Part shown: one piece after another, positions 45,241 to 61,361 of the stretch
Layout: each line of letters starts with the position of its first letter
Numbering within the stretch: the first letter of the stretch is position 1
Assembly (NCBI GenBank): GCA_033002965.1
Contig: JAURVB010008348.1
Coordinates: 28,106 to 92,105 of the forward strand
Direction of reading: 5' to 3'
Origin: Piper betle
Lineage: Eukaryota; Streptophyta; Magnoliopsida; Piperales; Piperaceae
Length of the DNA stretch: 64,000 nucleotides
Program-made: the position numbers and the translations under genes
Notes under the pieces: generated by a model
Databases searched by the model: none
What the model was told of the DNA's origin: nothing
Seen by the model: the letters and a program-made list of their open reading frames with translations, nothing else

Positions 45241-47242
45241 TTAAACAATTACTTCAAGTTTTGGCATAGCAAGTTTCCAATGTTGAGGTATTATAGAACT
45301 CAAATCTGAAATTTTATATATTGCACTACGAATGCAATAAATCATATATGGTGTAGCTCCAAATGTAAGGATTTCCCTCATAGTTCTCAAATTAGCAACG
45401 GATGTGTATCGAACATTGATAGTCCATAGAAACAATTTGTATTTTTTGGGTATTATATCAATATCCATTCGGTCCAAAATCCTCCAAATATGTCAACAAA
45501 CAATACCTTCACTTTCAAACTTCTTACAAGTGCACTCAACCGAGAGGGGTGAGATGTTTTCAAATGCAACTTTATGACAATTTTTAGCTGCCATATTTTT
45601 CTTCACTTTATACAACTTCTTGAACCTTCACAACCAACCTTGTAACATTTGTATAATAGAGATTCCTTCAATTTTGCTTGGAAAAGGGGAAATACTTTTC
45701 TAGTGGAGGGATCTAGCTTGCTCTCCCATTGTGCTCCCCACGTGCATTACAGGCTTAGTGTGCGAAGTTTTGTAGTCCTCATAAGCCTCTTCATCTCGTC
45801 ATTGACATATTGCATGGTCATATTGTTGTACGAACTCATTAACAGGTGTTTATGCATTCACATATCTGTCAAAGAATGCATCGATGCTCTCACTACGTTG
45901 GCTAGATGTCATTCCAACAAAAAAATAATCCTTAAGGTAGGCACTAATCCATTGTGAATGAACCTCATATATTTCATTTAAACAACTACCCACCTTAATA
46001 TCATATTTCACTTTTATCTCTTTCCAATTTATTTCACTCTCTTCAACTGTTTCAGCAAATCTCCAGTTATTGTAGTCTTTGATAAAGCCTGGATGTTGTC
46101 CAAACTGATTTAATGCATCTTGACTTTCATTCCAATGTGCCAAGAACAAAGCCTATGTTGAGTACCTGGAAAGACTTTTGCAATAGCATTTCTCATCACT
46201 AAATCTTGATCAATTATTATACCATGTGGCTACTTGCCCCCCATGCACTCTAACCTCGTTTCAAACAACCAAGTAAAAGTGTTAATTATTTCATCAACAA
46301 GTAAGACACATATAAAAAGTGTAGATTATCTATGATGATTAACACCTGTGAATGGAGCAAAAGGCATTTTAAAGCTATTTATGTTGTATGCCACATCAAA
46401 AAGTACAACATCTCCAAATTGCATAGATGCCATCCTTGATTTTTATCTGCCCAAAAAATATTTTTGACTTGATTATTTTCATCAACCTCTATTTTAAAGA
46501 AAAAAAACCATCTTCAACCCATGCTTTACATTGAAATAAGTCAAACACTTGCATACACTATCTACCAATATTATTTTTTCTCTCCTTTGCTAGATGATTC
46601 TTACAATCATATAAACTAACTTTATCCATACAACCACTACCATGATTCAAGACCTAAGAAATTTTGGATGGCCCAATTCCACAATCAATAAGATTTGTAA
46701 TAAGTTGTTTAGAAGATGATTCCATATTCTTATGTGATCGGATCTTTTTAACCTATTAAAAGAAAAACAAAATAATATGGATTTAAATAATAGCAATTCT
46801 ACCTAGCAAAGCAAAAAAGAAATACGTATAACGTGTTTGAAAATAACCTTTGTTGTAGATGCAAAACCATATGTATGAATGTCTTCAAAGTTAACCACAA
46901 CCTATTTCTTTTCCTTGTTTAATTTAATTATAATCCTTGCCTTACAATTCTCTCTTGTGTTTGGTCATCATTTAACATTCTTTCCAACTTTTATAGGGTC
47001 ATCCAACCTCTTTTTTCCTTCTTGCAAACAAATAACCTTTTGTATATGATATTTGATCCCTTGGAATAAACAGAAGAAGCTTTTCTAGTACCAAATCGCA
47101 TTAGCAAACTATATGCATTATAAAAATTATAAACTACATCACTAGAATTGAATTCCAATCTTTTTCGGGGCATCAATAATGTACCAATGGTACTTTGTGA
47201 GTCTTTTTTCTTTCTCATTGCTTCCAATCTTTTCATTTTCAT
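45241..47242 (-). pseudogene. FAR1/FHY3-related (FRS, MULE-transposase-derived) pseudogene
   Basis: On the minus strand domain pieces appear in family order. A FAR1 DNA-binding-like segment lies at 47242-46991 (VVYNFYNAYSL, then KRLFVCKKEKRG). The transposase-like core follows at about 46240-46135 (IIIDQDLVMRNAI, then FPGTQHRLCSWHI). The conserved FFVGMTSSQRSESIDAFFDRYV line is at 46149-45850. A SWIM zinc finger lies at about 45540-45490 (ECTCKKFESEGIVC, stop, H), with a stop codon between the last Cys and His. The C-terminal IIPKKYKLFLWT follows to 45241. The pieces sit in different frames, separated by stops. FRS proteins are transcription regulators derived from Mutator transposases. An intact MULE origin is equally possible. 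Confidence 0.75.
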
Positions 47243-47805
47243 TTTCCTAATTCTTGTGCACTAGATTTTACTGCTCCTCATTTTCAACCACCTCGTTCAA
47301 TTCATCAATGACTTCCAATTATGCCTTCCAAACTATTGGCTATGACTTGACACATTTCATTCTCATTGACATGACCTTTCAGCAAATTAAAAACTAAATA
47401 ACAGTAAAATTCATCTAAATACATAAAAGGATACGAAATACACCGGTAACTAATAAATAAAACATACATAAACTATCAAAGAATCAACTTCCTTAAGGGT
47501 ATTAAAGTAGGCAAACCCCTATCAATGTTTTTCCCACCACTCTCAACAACCTCATTTTAAAAAAGTAAGTAGATTCATGGTCCATTAGTAAAGAAAGACA
47601 TAAGTACTTAACAAACCTCAAGAAGGGCTTCAATAACTACCTTTATAGGTTCGGAAATGGGTAGACATCAAGGGGCGGTGGCGTGGACAGCAGTGGGGGG
47701 AAGGGGGAAGTGTTAAGAGGAGTTATTTTTGAAAAATAGATTAATGGTGACTGCAGTCACCCTTACCCTTAGGATAGCAAACCCATATAGAAATGTGTGT
47801 GTGTA

Positions 47806-47837
<32 letters not shown>

Positions 47838-48302
47838 GACACACACACACGCATACACACACATAGTTGGGTACCATAATTGTTTTGCTTACAAACAAAT
47901 GGAACAAAATTGCCTTCAACAGGATGAGAGTTTGGTACCATAATTGTAATAAGCCCCAAAGTTCAAAGTTAAGTCAGTTAATCTCACATCTAATATGTAA
48001 CGAGGGCTAAGATTAAATATATTAGTAAAAATGGTGCTTACAATTTTTAATTTGGTTAATAATTTTTGACAAAATGACTAATTTCATTAATTTGTACTAA
48101 TTGAACCGAGTCCCTACAAAAGCCACCAATATATTGATTTACATGAAAAATCCATCTCTTTGCTAACCTTAATTTTAATAATTTATTTTGACTCAATGAG
48201 TTTTATTAATAAGGAGTCACTTGGTTCAAGAAGTCATACTAAAGTAGAAAAACTAGTGGACACTGTCTCTAAAGTAGGGGTTCGAGTAGCATGTGTGGGT
48301 AG
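47243..48302. other. intergenic with dinucleotide repeat tract
   Basis: No gene is recognised. The notable feature is the alternating purine-pyrimidine tract listed separately. Open frames at 47713-47959 on the minus strand are products of that repeat. Confidence 0.4.
47794..47862. repeat. (GT)n-(AT)n-(AC)n compound microsatellite
   Basis: A 'gtgtgtgtgtatgtgtgtgt' run leads into an (at) run and then an 'acacacacacgc' run. The (GT) and (AC) arms are reverse complements around the AT core, so the tract can fold into a hairpin or cruciform and is a long alternating purine-pyrimidine stretch. Confidence 0.9.
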
Positions 48303-49221
48303 CATTGTTGCAAAAATTGGAATCGATTTTCGAGGGAGTCACTGAATAAGATTGAATTGTTCTAAATCGGTCAGGGATCAGTTTAGTTGAATTTGTCCAA
48401 ATTAGTCCTATACAAAAATTTCAATTTAGTCAAAATTGTAAGTTATTAGTTATAAAACATTGCATTTTGATATTATGGTATGTATTATCTTTTATGGTAT
48501 TTTTTTCATTTTTTTGGAATTTTTTAAATTATTTAGAGTTAGTTATTATTTTTGACTCGAGTCGGATTTGAGTCAAGTTTTAATTACGAGAATGCCACGA
48601 CTATGTCTTTATTTCTTTCCTTTATCACTCCCACACTCGCCACCCTCTGTCCCCCATCGCCGTTGTTGCTGTCGCGCCTCGTCTCCCCCCGCCAGCCCCG
48701 CCCCGCCCCGTCCCTCCCCACCGCCGCCACCCCGCCCCGCACCCCTTGCACCCCGCCCCCCTTGCACCCCCCCGCCCCCCTTGCACCCCCTGCATTGCCC
48801 TGCGCCGCCCGCACTGCCACCCCCTTCCACGCCGGCCCGGTCATCCACCAATGCACTGCACCACCACCCCCTTCCGCCCCCCAAATTCTCTCTCCCCTAC
48901 CCCCCACCCAGTCCCCCCATCGCCCAGTCGCTGCCCTCACCGCTCGCCGCCCTATCCTCCCCCCGCCCCATCTCTCGCCGTTGTCTGGAATTGGTTGCCC
49001 CCCATCACCCAATTGCCGCCCTCGCTGCTCGCTGCTCGCCATCGCCGCCCAGTCTATCGCCACCGTCCGAAATCGACCAATTGGGGCTGATTCCAGAATT
49101 GTCTCAAATCAATCGGAATCGGCTCGAATTGACCGATTCACATGTTTTTTTGAATTGAAAACCCTCCGATCCGATTTAAATCGGTTGATTTTGAGTGGAA
49201 TCGGCCGATTTCTACAACTTG
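48303..49221 (-). mobile_element. GC-cored TIR element, copy 2 (inverted)
   Basis: The ends CATTGTTGCAAAAATTGG and the reverse complement of CAAGTTGTAGAAATCGG match those of copy 1. Copy 1 fits when reversed: the 'acgagaatgccac' and 'gactcgagtcgg' lines precede a C-rich core (48630-49070), as the reverse complement of copy 1's flank and G-rich core. Flanks (tgtgggtag and ggagggtag) match at 7 of 9 positions. The core's 239-residue open frame (48552-49271) is low-complexity Pro/Ala/Leu-rich, runs past the element's edge and is not a credible gene. Confidence 0.7.
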
Positions 49222-50060
49222 GGAGGGTAGAGCACAACTTATTAGATCCCCTGACCGAAAGTTCAGACTAGCAATTGTGGTAAGGCCAACTAGAAGGATC
49301 AAGCCCTTCACCTTGCGAGGGGCCATTCAATACTAATATGTTAGGGACACGCAATTTGTCCTATTTGTATGTGCTTCAGTTGGCTTTTTCGTGGAATGAC
49401 TTGGGAAGTCTTTATAGTCAAACAAATATAATCTATTAAAACCATTATCATTCTTATAACTTGAATAAATTAATGTTTGAATATAATATGAATCATATAT
49501 TTATCAATTTCAAGTTTAAAAAATGTAATATAAGCTGATTTTACACTCTGTGACACACATTATATTGAAAAATCAGTAGAAGTAATTAGATGGGAGTCAA
49601 AGTCAAGTTTAAATCTCGAGTTTTAAAATTATTTCAAAAAGATCATGATTTGCTACAATGTTTTTTAAAAAAAATTCACTATTTTTAACGAAAAAATGCC
49701 TAAATCTTATATCTGGCCTTGATTTCACCAAAATCTCTTCTTATAAGAGGAGATTTCGTTCCAAAAAATAGAATGTATATGCCTCAATTATATCAATCCT
49801 CCAAACAAGCTCTAAATTATATTGCACAGGTCTGATGTGATCCAAAGCATTTGTTTGAAGGGATGATCCAAATGCAAACTAAATTTAGATGATTGAGTTG
49901 AAAATCTTAGATTGATTTAAAATTTTATGTGTTATTATTTGTTTTTACTTCTATTCATATAAACCACTAAATGTTTACAGCTATATCTTATATAAGTTAT
50001 AAGTTCTATAGTTCATATATATAAGATTCATTCATTAATTAGCATAGCCAATCACATTCC
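49222..50060. other. intergenic, nothing recognised
   Basis: AT-rich. I see no gene, RNA or transposon ends. Confidence 0.4.
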
Positions 50061-50069
50061 AATTTAAGT

Positions 50070-50560
50070 AATGTAGAAATATGCCAAGTGTGAGACATTG
50101 ATGCCTTCATAAAAATGTAGAAATACATTACTAGAAAAGAAATCAATGAGCTTAAGAATTTCAAATTTTAGCACTCACTATTCATGCTCACTGTACTCAA
50201 AACATATGGAAATGAACACTTGAGGCATAATATGTTCAGTGAAAGAAATTGATGGTTTAAACAAATGTAGAAACTGCACAATAGCAAGAGAAGAAACCAA
50301 TAAGGTTAATGAACATTTGGAGTTTTAGCACTCATGGTTAATGTTGATTATAATCAAACAAATGGGAATCTACACATGAGGTAAAATATGCCAAGTGGGA
50401 GAAAGAGATATTGATCTCTTCAAAAAAATGTAGGAATACATTATCAAGAGGGAAAAATAAAAATATGGACGGGAGAAATTTATGCTCATCGTACTCATAT
50501 GAATGGGAGTAAATACGACTCGAGGAATAGGTTCAAGGGGAGAATTAATGCCTTAAAAAA
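50070..50560. repeat. degenerate tandem repeat, about three 150-bp units
   Basis: Units beginning near 50078, 50228 and 50383 share the order 'atatgccaag(t)', 'tgatg/gatct', 'aaaaatgtagaaatacatta', 'agagaagaaa/caatgagctt', 'ttttagcactca' and 'acttgaggcat'. A partial fourth unit starts near 50520 ('gaattaatgccttaaaaaaa'). They are non-coding and strongly diverged. Confidence 0.65.
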
Positions 50561-50904
50561 ATGCAGCTTAATATCAACTTTGTGTATCATTTGCTTCATT
50601 TAGATATAATTTAATTCACAGGAGGTCAGTGATAGATGTTAGTGTCAATTTATTCATATGGTATGATTTTAAATCAATGCGTTAAGGCATTGCGCCAAGT
50701 TGAGGGGGACCTACGTTATAGATAGACCTCGATTTAGAGTTAAATCTTGATTGAATGAGGAATTAAATCATAATCATCTAAATTATTATTTTATTTTTGT
50801 TCTATTTTGATCGGTTAAATTTTGTACTTTTAAACTTATCTTTAAAGTCTTTTTATTAATAAGAGTTTGCATACTCCACGGTTTTATCCGGAGAACTGGA
50901 CGGA

Positions 50905-51085
50905 ATTCTCGTCGGCCCACTAGAAAGCCCACGTACGATTCTAATTGGGCTCCGTCCGAGCGCAACAAGTTCATGATAGGCCCATCAAAAAGAACACTAG
51001 CTATACATAAACCCTAATTGGGCTCCTAGCAAGCCCAGCAAGATCCAAGGCCCATAAAGAAAACACGTTCCGACTCCTGGGCCGG
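50905..51085 (+). promoter_or_regulatory. EMC5 promoter with telo-box and site-II motifs
   Basis: Upstream of the EMC5 start are an AAACCCTAA telo-box (51009-51017) and several site-II-type TGGGCY motifs on either strand (near 50914, 50946, 50979, 51018 and 51049). This combination is characteristic of plant housekeeping genes for translation and mitochondrial or ER functions. The sequence is also a sharp GC-richer island against the AT-rich surroundings. No clear TATA box was seen. Confidence 0.65.
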
Positions 51086-51200
51086 TTCCGGCTGTCTCAT
51101 CCGGCTATCGTTGCCATCGCTGGCGACGCGGCGGTTCTCCGGCGATCAAACTCCTGCGGCGAGCACCTCCCGACTCCCTCCTCTCCGGCATCAAGCGACG

Positions 51201-54200
51201 ATGAAGATCGGCTTCCTGTTCGGCCTCTTCGGCTGCCTCGTCCTTGCTCACGCCGCCTACGCCACCATCCAATGTATAATAATCTGTTCGTTGCTTTTGA
51301 TTTTTGTTTGTGGTGATGAGGTTTTTGATTTTGAGGTTTCTGCAGACCGGGGTGTGTTGAAGATCATGGAGGAGGAGTTCTCGGGGCCTCCCATGAATGT
51401 GAGTTCTAGGGTTTTTGTTATATTAGTGGTTTCTTGTCGAGCTAGTGTTTTAGGGTTTGTGTTGTTGTAGTGGTTTCTTGTTGAACCAGTGAAGGTTTAA
51501 GATCTGTTGATCTTGTGGGTTTTTTTTTTTTATAAGGTTGTGGTGGAGTTGCTGTTGGGATTAGGATTTTGCGTTTGGGCATCTCTGACGGTGCCGGGGA
51601 AATTCCATTCGATTCTTCCTCATTCTGAGGAGAATAGGTTTGTGCCTTTCTCTTTTTTGGTGTGTTTTGATTTTCTTCTTTGTGAGTGATTCATTTGCCT
51701 ATGAGGTTATTTGGCTATACAAATTTAGGGTTCGTAGAGTTCTTTGCTGAATGATTTTAAGTAGAGTGAGCTAATAAATCAAAATTGCAAAGAAAAGTAA
51801 ATAACTTGAGGAAATTTCGTGCTTTGAAGCTCGGGCCAGATTCTTAAAAATAGTAAGAGCTGCTTTAAATTTTAGGTGTTCCTTTCAATTTTCCTCATAT
51901 GGAGGAGAACAGGTTTGTGGCTTTCTCTTTTGGTGTGTTTGAATTTTATTTTCCTGTTATGGTGTCAATGGGAGTGATTCATTTGCCAATGGGGTTGTTT
52001 TGCTATGAAATTGAATATAAAGAATATAGGGTTCATACTGGTCTTTGGTGAATGATTTTAGCTAGAGTGACAGTGAATCAATCAAAATTGCAATTTAAAG
52101 TGGATAACTTGATGAAACTTTGTGCTTGGAAGTGTGACCAGATTGTTGAAAATATTTATATTTACTTTACATTTTTGGAGCTATAAGAATGAATCCATTT
52201 GATGAAAAAAGGACACTATTATTCCTTGGTTTTTTGTGGAATCTTTTGCCAGTGATTGTGAATGCCCTTGCCTGTTCAAATCTTTTTAACCTTAATTCTT
52301 TAGGAGCAAATTTGAAAGATTGAGAAGTAGAACTATGTGATTCAGGGTATATAGCAGTCTTCATAAACTCAGTTCAACTTGAGGGTGTAGTGAAAAAAGT
52401 ATGCAGAGAGATATTTGGCTTAATTTAAAGACGAGTTTTCACCTTTGAAAGTGGTGAGTGTTAAATGAATTAGCTAAACTATGTATTGCAATCTAGTAAT
52501 TCTTTCATAATGGACAAATTTTTCTTCTCCAGTTATAAGTGTAAAATATAGACATTTGATGCCTGCTCATGATATGAGCACTGAGCAGCCTTAGCTTTAG
52601 ATTTGTATTGTGAGAAATGTTTTTCAGTGTTACTTTTACGACCATGCTTGTAAGATGCCTTCTATAGTTTCCAAATTGTCACATAGCATGACCAAAAAAT
52701 GAATTGGCCTTTCAGCAGAGAGCCAAATGCATTGAGATCAGGTATACATTAATATTTCAAGAGATCAATTAGGCATGGAAAGTGAGCAGTAGCTTTCTTT
52801 ACCTTGGAAGAATTTGGGATTGGCTATCCTACTTTCTTACCGAAACATGAGTTGTTCTTACCAAAGAATGAATTGAGTTTAGTTTGGGAATTAGTGCTCC
52901 ATCTTGATTCCAGTTCTCTATATAGTTCATCTCCTCTCACAACTTCTTCCTTGCCGGGAAATTGATATCTTATTGATTACGCAATGCTTGAGGACAATTT
53001 ATTTGGATATATGCCTGAATAATAATGTGCGAAGGCATCACCTATGAGGATCGTAGGCATCTATTGGATGGGCTATTGGCTTGCCGAACAAAACGCTGGT
53101 GGCATCGATGAATCAACATTAAAAAAAATTGTGTTTGATATACAAATTTTAGCATTAATCCTTTCAGCATATACTCTAAAAGATGTGATCGGGCTTGGAT
53201 GCGTGCCTTACCTTGTATCATCAACTGGAGCTCTTTCTTTGTATTTTTTTTTCTTTTTATTTTTTGGTATCAATTTCAACGAAGTCCATTTTCAGTAAGG
53301 GTGCAGTAAATGTGATCTAGAAGTTTATGATGTAGCTTGGTGGTAAGAAAGTGTTCATTAGTAAGCCTGGTAATCTTGGGGAAGACAGAGAGGGTAACAT
53401 GACGCAGTTCAGTGGTATATCTTTAGTGTGGGTTAAAGGATATCCCAGTGAAAGATGCGTTGTAATTTTTGCTCAAGCAGATTATGGAGTAATTAACAGA
53501 GAAATTTGAACCACTGAGAGTGCAGTGATGTAAAACTTCGTAATTGGGAGTGGATTTACGTGCATTGAGGAGGATGAAAAATCTTATTGTATTTATTTAT
53601 GAAGAAATCATTTATTTAATAGTTATATGAGGTGGAGATAAGTTGATATCTAGTTTCCAGATTGCCTATGTAACACTAACAAGCAAACAATGGCAGGCAT
53701 TAGGGAAGGTCTGATATTTTTGTGTTGCTTGTTAGCTGATGCTTGATTACAGGTTGAACGTTTTAGTTCAATATTTGGATAAGTATTACTTTCTGTTATT
53801 TATCTTCACTGGCATAATGCAACAATCAATTGGTTTGCCTGATATCTGCTCTGTTAATTTGCGAGAAAAAGATCGAGATTGGACTTTTAAATGTTTGATT
53901 CTATTCCAGTTTATCATCATAAAAAGATAGTTTAATAATATTTACAAAATGTTTGCTAACATCCAGACACTAGACATTTATTTGATATTCAGAAAATTGT
54001 TTATCATGCAAAAGTAATTTGTTTAAAGGTTGATAAGAAAAGTAGATTATCATAGGAAAGTGAGTTATTTGCCTTGCTTGTGGACAAAGAATACATTACA
54101 AGCATTGTGTATAACTGAGTGTGAGGGTGTGGCTGTAGAGTTGGATTATGTTATGCTTTTACTTATCTTTCATTTTGTGTAAAATATTTATTGACTTATA

Positions 54201-54309
54201 TTTGCTAATGTGCAGACTAGTTTCTTTACCAGCCAATTTAGATTTCATGATCTTCAACCATCGAATCAGAGCATTCCCAGTGAACACCGAGTTAAAACTT
54301 AAACAATGA
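51201..54309 (+). CDS. EMC5: ER membrane protein complex subunit 5 (membrane magnesium transporter family), four exons
   Basis: Exons 51201-51273, 51346-51398, 51537-51637 and 54216-54309 join in frame (GT-AG introns, phases 1, 0 and 2) to a 106-residue protein, the usual length for plant EMC5. It starts MKIGFLFGLFGCLVLAHAAY (transmembrane segment 1), then YRGVLKIMEEEFSGPP. A second transmembrane segment follows (about residues 43-65, VVVELLLGLGFCVWASL), with the family line VPGKF and then LDFMIFNHR. EMC5 is a core part of the complex that inserts transmembrane helices into the ER. It is also called MMGT for a proposed magnesium role. Intron 3 is long (2578 bp) and carries a partial duplication of exon 3. 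The tail after FNHR (IRAFPVNTELKLKQ) is unusual. The ATG is the first in this frame. Confidence 0.93.
51599..52180 (+). repeat. tandem duplication of exon 3 end plus intron in EMC5
   Basis: The 3' part of exon 3 with the adjoining intron (51599-51874) is followed by a diverged copy (51875-about 52180). The second unit preserves the exon edge: 'cctcatatggaggagaacag' before gtttgtgg, beside 'cctcattctgaggagaatag' in exon 3. It also keeps 'gagtgattcatttgcc' and 'aatgattttagctagagtga' blocks. Confidence 0.7.
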
Positions 54310-55017
54310 GTTAATGTAAGAGGTTATGGTGGTTTGACTTAAGGTGGATCTGTTTAGCTTCGGTGTGGCCTTGCTTTTGTTTGATAGACATTGACTGATA
54401 GTATCTGTTTATTTTTCCCCAGCCTGTTAGATGGTACACATATTTTTGCTAGAATCATGTACGAGTAAATCCTGAAATAATCTGTTAAAAGTTTCTTTCA
54501 TTTTTTAAAATCTCAAAGCTTTTCTTCTTGAAATGAATTGAAGTAGTGACCTCCCAGTTCTCCCCTAGTTTGATATCAGAATCTGCCAAAAAGGTGTTTC
54601 CATTCATGAAGGTGACCAATTGCAGGAAACTCGTGTTATGTATGGTACTTTAGAATTTTTTTATTGTGATTGAGGAGACTTTTAAACATAGGTTTTCCAT
54701 CTTAATTTTTTTGACCATAGTTTTAGCACTTGATATTTATTTGAGCATGGGTTTTAACGTAATGAAAAGCTGAGAAAAGTTATCAAATGAACACGAGGAT
54801 TCCAAATACTCTCGCTAAGGCAAAAAGTAAGAGTAAAAGCAAGGCAAAGGGCCACAGGCCAAAAGGAGAGGCCTTGGCGGCCCTTGTGCACGAAGAAGCC
54901 TATCATGGTTGTTGAACGTGCTTGAATTGAGGGGCGTTAGTCTGCAAAGTACATATCGAAGGGCAAGTAGGCTTTTATTTTGTGTATATGCCAGCATCAT
55001 TAAATCAGGGTACAGAA
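54310..55017. other. EMC5 3' flank, no gene
   Basis: This contains the EMC5 3' untranslated region and AT-rich spacer. No coding sequence or structural RNA was recognised. Confidence 0.4.
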
Positions 55018-55494
55018 TAGGGGCGAGGCTCTGTTCATCGAGTGAGTTGATCTGAGTTTTGCTTAAGTTAAACTTAGCTTGCTGGATTAAGAGTTTGAAC
55101 CGAGCTAATTAGGACTCAAGTAACGTCAAGTTCAAGTCAAATTTGTGCATGCTTAATTCGTAATTATCAATGATTTTCTTTCAAATAATTCATATTAAAA
55201 GTAAATTTTAAATTCAAAATATTTTAAATTAGTATAATTATGTATAAAAGATAAATTTAATCATGTATATTTTATTTAAAATTATTAAATCATAACTTTT
55301 TAAATTTAATTAAATTTACAGTAATAAATTTATGATATGGATGATAAAAAATTTTATATTTTATGTAAAATATCAAACTTAAATTCAAGTTGAACAAGTA
55401 TAAGCATATTACAAGATCATTTAATATTGAGTCAAACCATGAACCAATCGAGTATCATGCCAAATTGAGCTAAATCGTACTTTTAGCAACCCTA
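55018..55494. mobile_element. small hAT-like element, TAGGG ends (degenerate)
   Basis: It starts TAGGGGCGAGGCTCTGTTC and ends TTAGCAACCCTA, like the element at 56512-57137. The outer bases gggtacag and gggcacag (just outside, allowing 1-2 bp at each edge) could be a decayed 8-bp target duplication. The interior is AT-rich without a transposase. Confidence 0.5.
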
Positions 55495-56460
55495 TGGGCA
55501 CAGATCCTGCTTCTTCCTGCCTTCCCCATTTCTTTTCCAGACACCCTAATTCTGTTTTCTTTCTACTCTTGGCTTGTGCTTCTTGAAAATCCAGCTCCCT
55601 GGGCATTAACATCATATAAAGAAAATAAACAAAAAAAATACAGCATGAGCTCAATTTTATCCATTTAAGCAGAAACCGAGGACAATAAAATATGAAGCGG
55701 TTTTTTCTTCAACTTAAAATAAAAAATTATTCAACAAAAGTGATGCAGAAAGTTATATTTATTTTTTTCAATTGTTGTTTTCTATGTTACAAAAAGAAGA
55801 AAGGCCCCAGATCACACCTAAAAAAAGCGTATTAAAACCTTCCTATTTTCAAGCTAAATTAGATCCCATCGAGTAGTGCCTCACATTCGTTTTCTTTACA
55901 AAGCACAAAACTCCCAAATATACAACTTATTTGATGCTTTACAAGAACATTGGAAAAATATAGTTCACATGAAGAGTAGAAAAATCCCTAATGCCCTGAA
56001 GCCCTCTATTATCAGTCACTTAAATTAATACCGGTCGTCCAGGCTGCTAACATGATTCCTCCCAAGCGAAAGCGTCAAGTTTGAATTGCCCACATTAACA
56101 CTGGGACAAGTATCAAATTTTTAGCTGCTAACATGTATGATTGCTGTTACAACACTATTATTCTATTCGCTACCAGACTCGCCTGTCCGCAGATGTTTGC
56201 ACAAGGCTTGTACTTATTGCTCATCAATAAGTACAAATGCCTCGCTATGAAGACCTGGTGACATAAGAAATAGCTTTCAGCTTATTAAGAAAATTCTTAA
56301 GCGGCAACATGTATTCAGGATAGAAACCTTACTCTGTCTCCGCCCATGGTGGTATCGCATGGGATGATTGCTGCTGGGATCTGATGGAGGCTTGAAATTG
56401 CTCACCAAGAAGATGAATGTGAGCTCATGCAGAGAAGACTTCCCAATTGCAAGCATGTAA
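55495..56460. other. intergenic, nothing recognised
   Basis: AT-rich, downstream of both EMC5 and the TGS1-like gene, whose 3' untranslated region may lie here on the minus strand. The open frame at 55654-55421 has no motif. Confidence 0.35.

Positions 56461-61361
<4,901 letters not shown>

Noticed and set aside
48552..49271. 239-residue Pro-rich open frame
   Set aside because: It spans the GC core and the TIR end of copy 2 of the same element. The composition is low-complexity, with equally long frames in other phases.
51111..51200. Upstream extension of the EMC5 frame (reads from a TTG at 51111)
   Set aside because: The frame is open but has no ATG. The first ATG is at 51201 and gives the family's normal N-terminus.
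53044..53298. 84-residue open frame in EMC5 intron 3
   Set aside because: It has no recognisable motif, lies within an intron and has an overlapping frame on the opposite strand.
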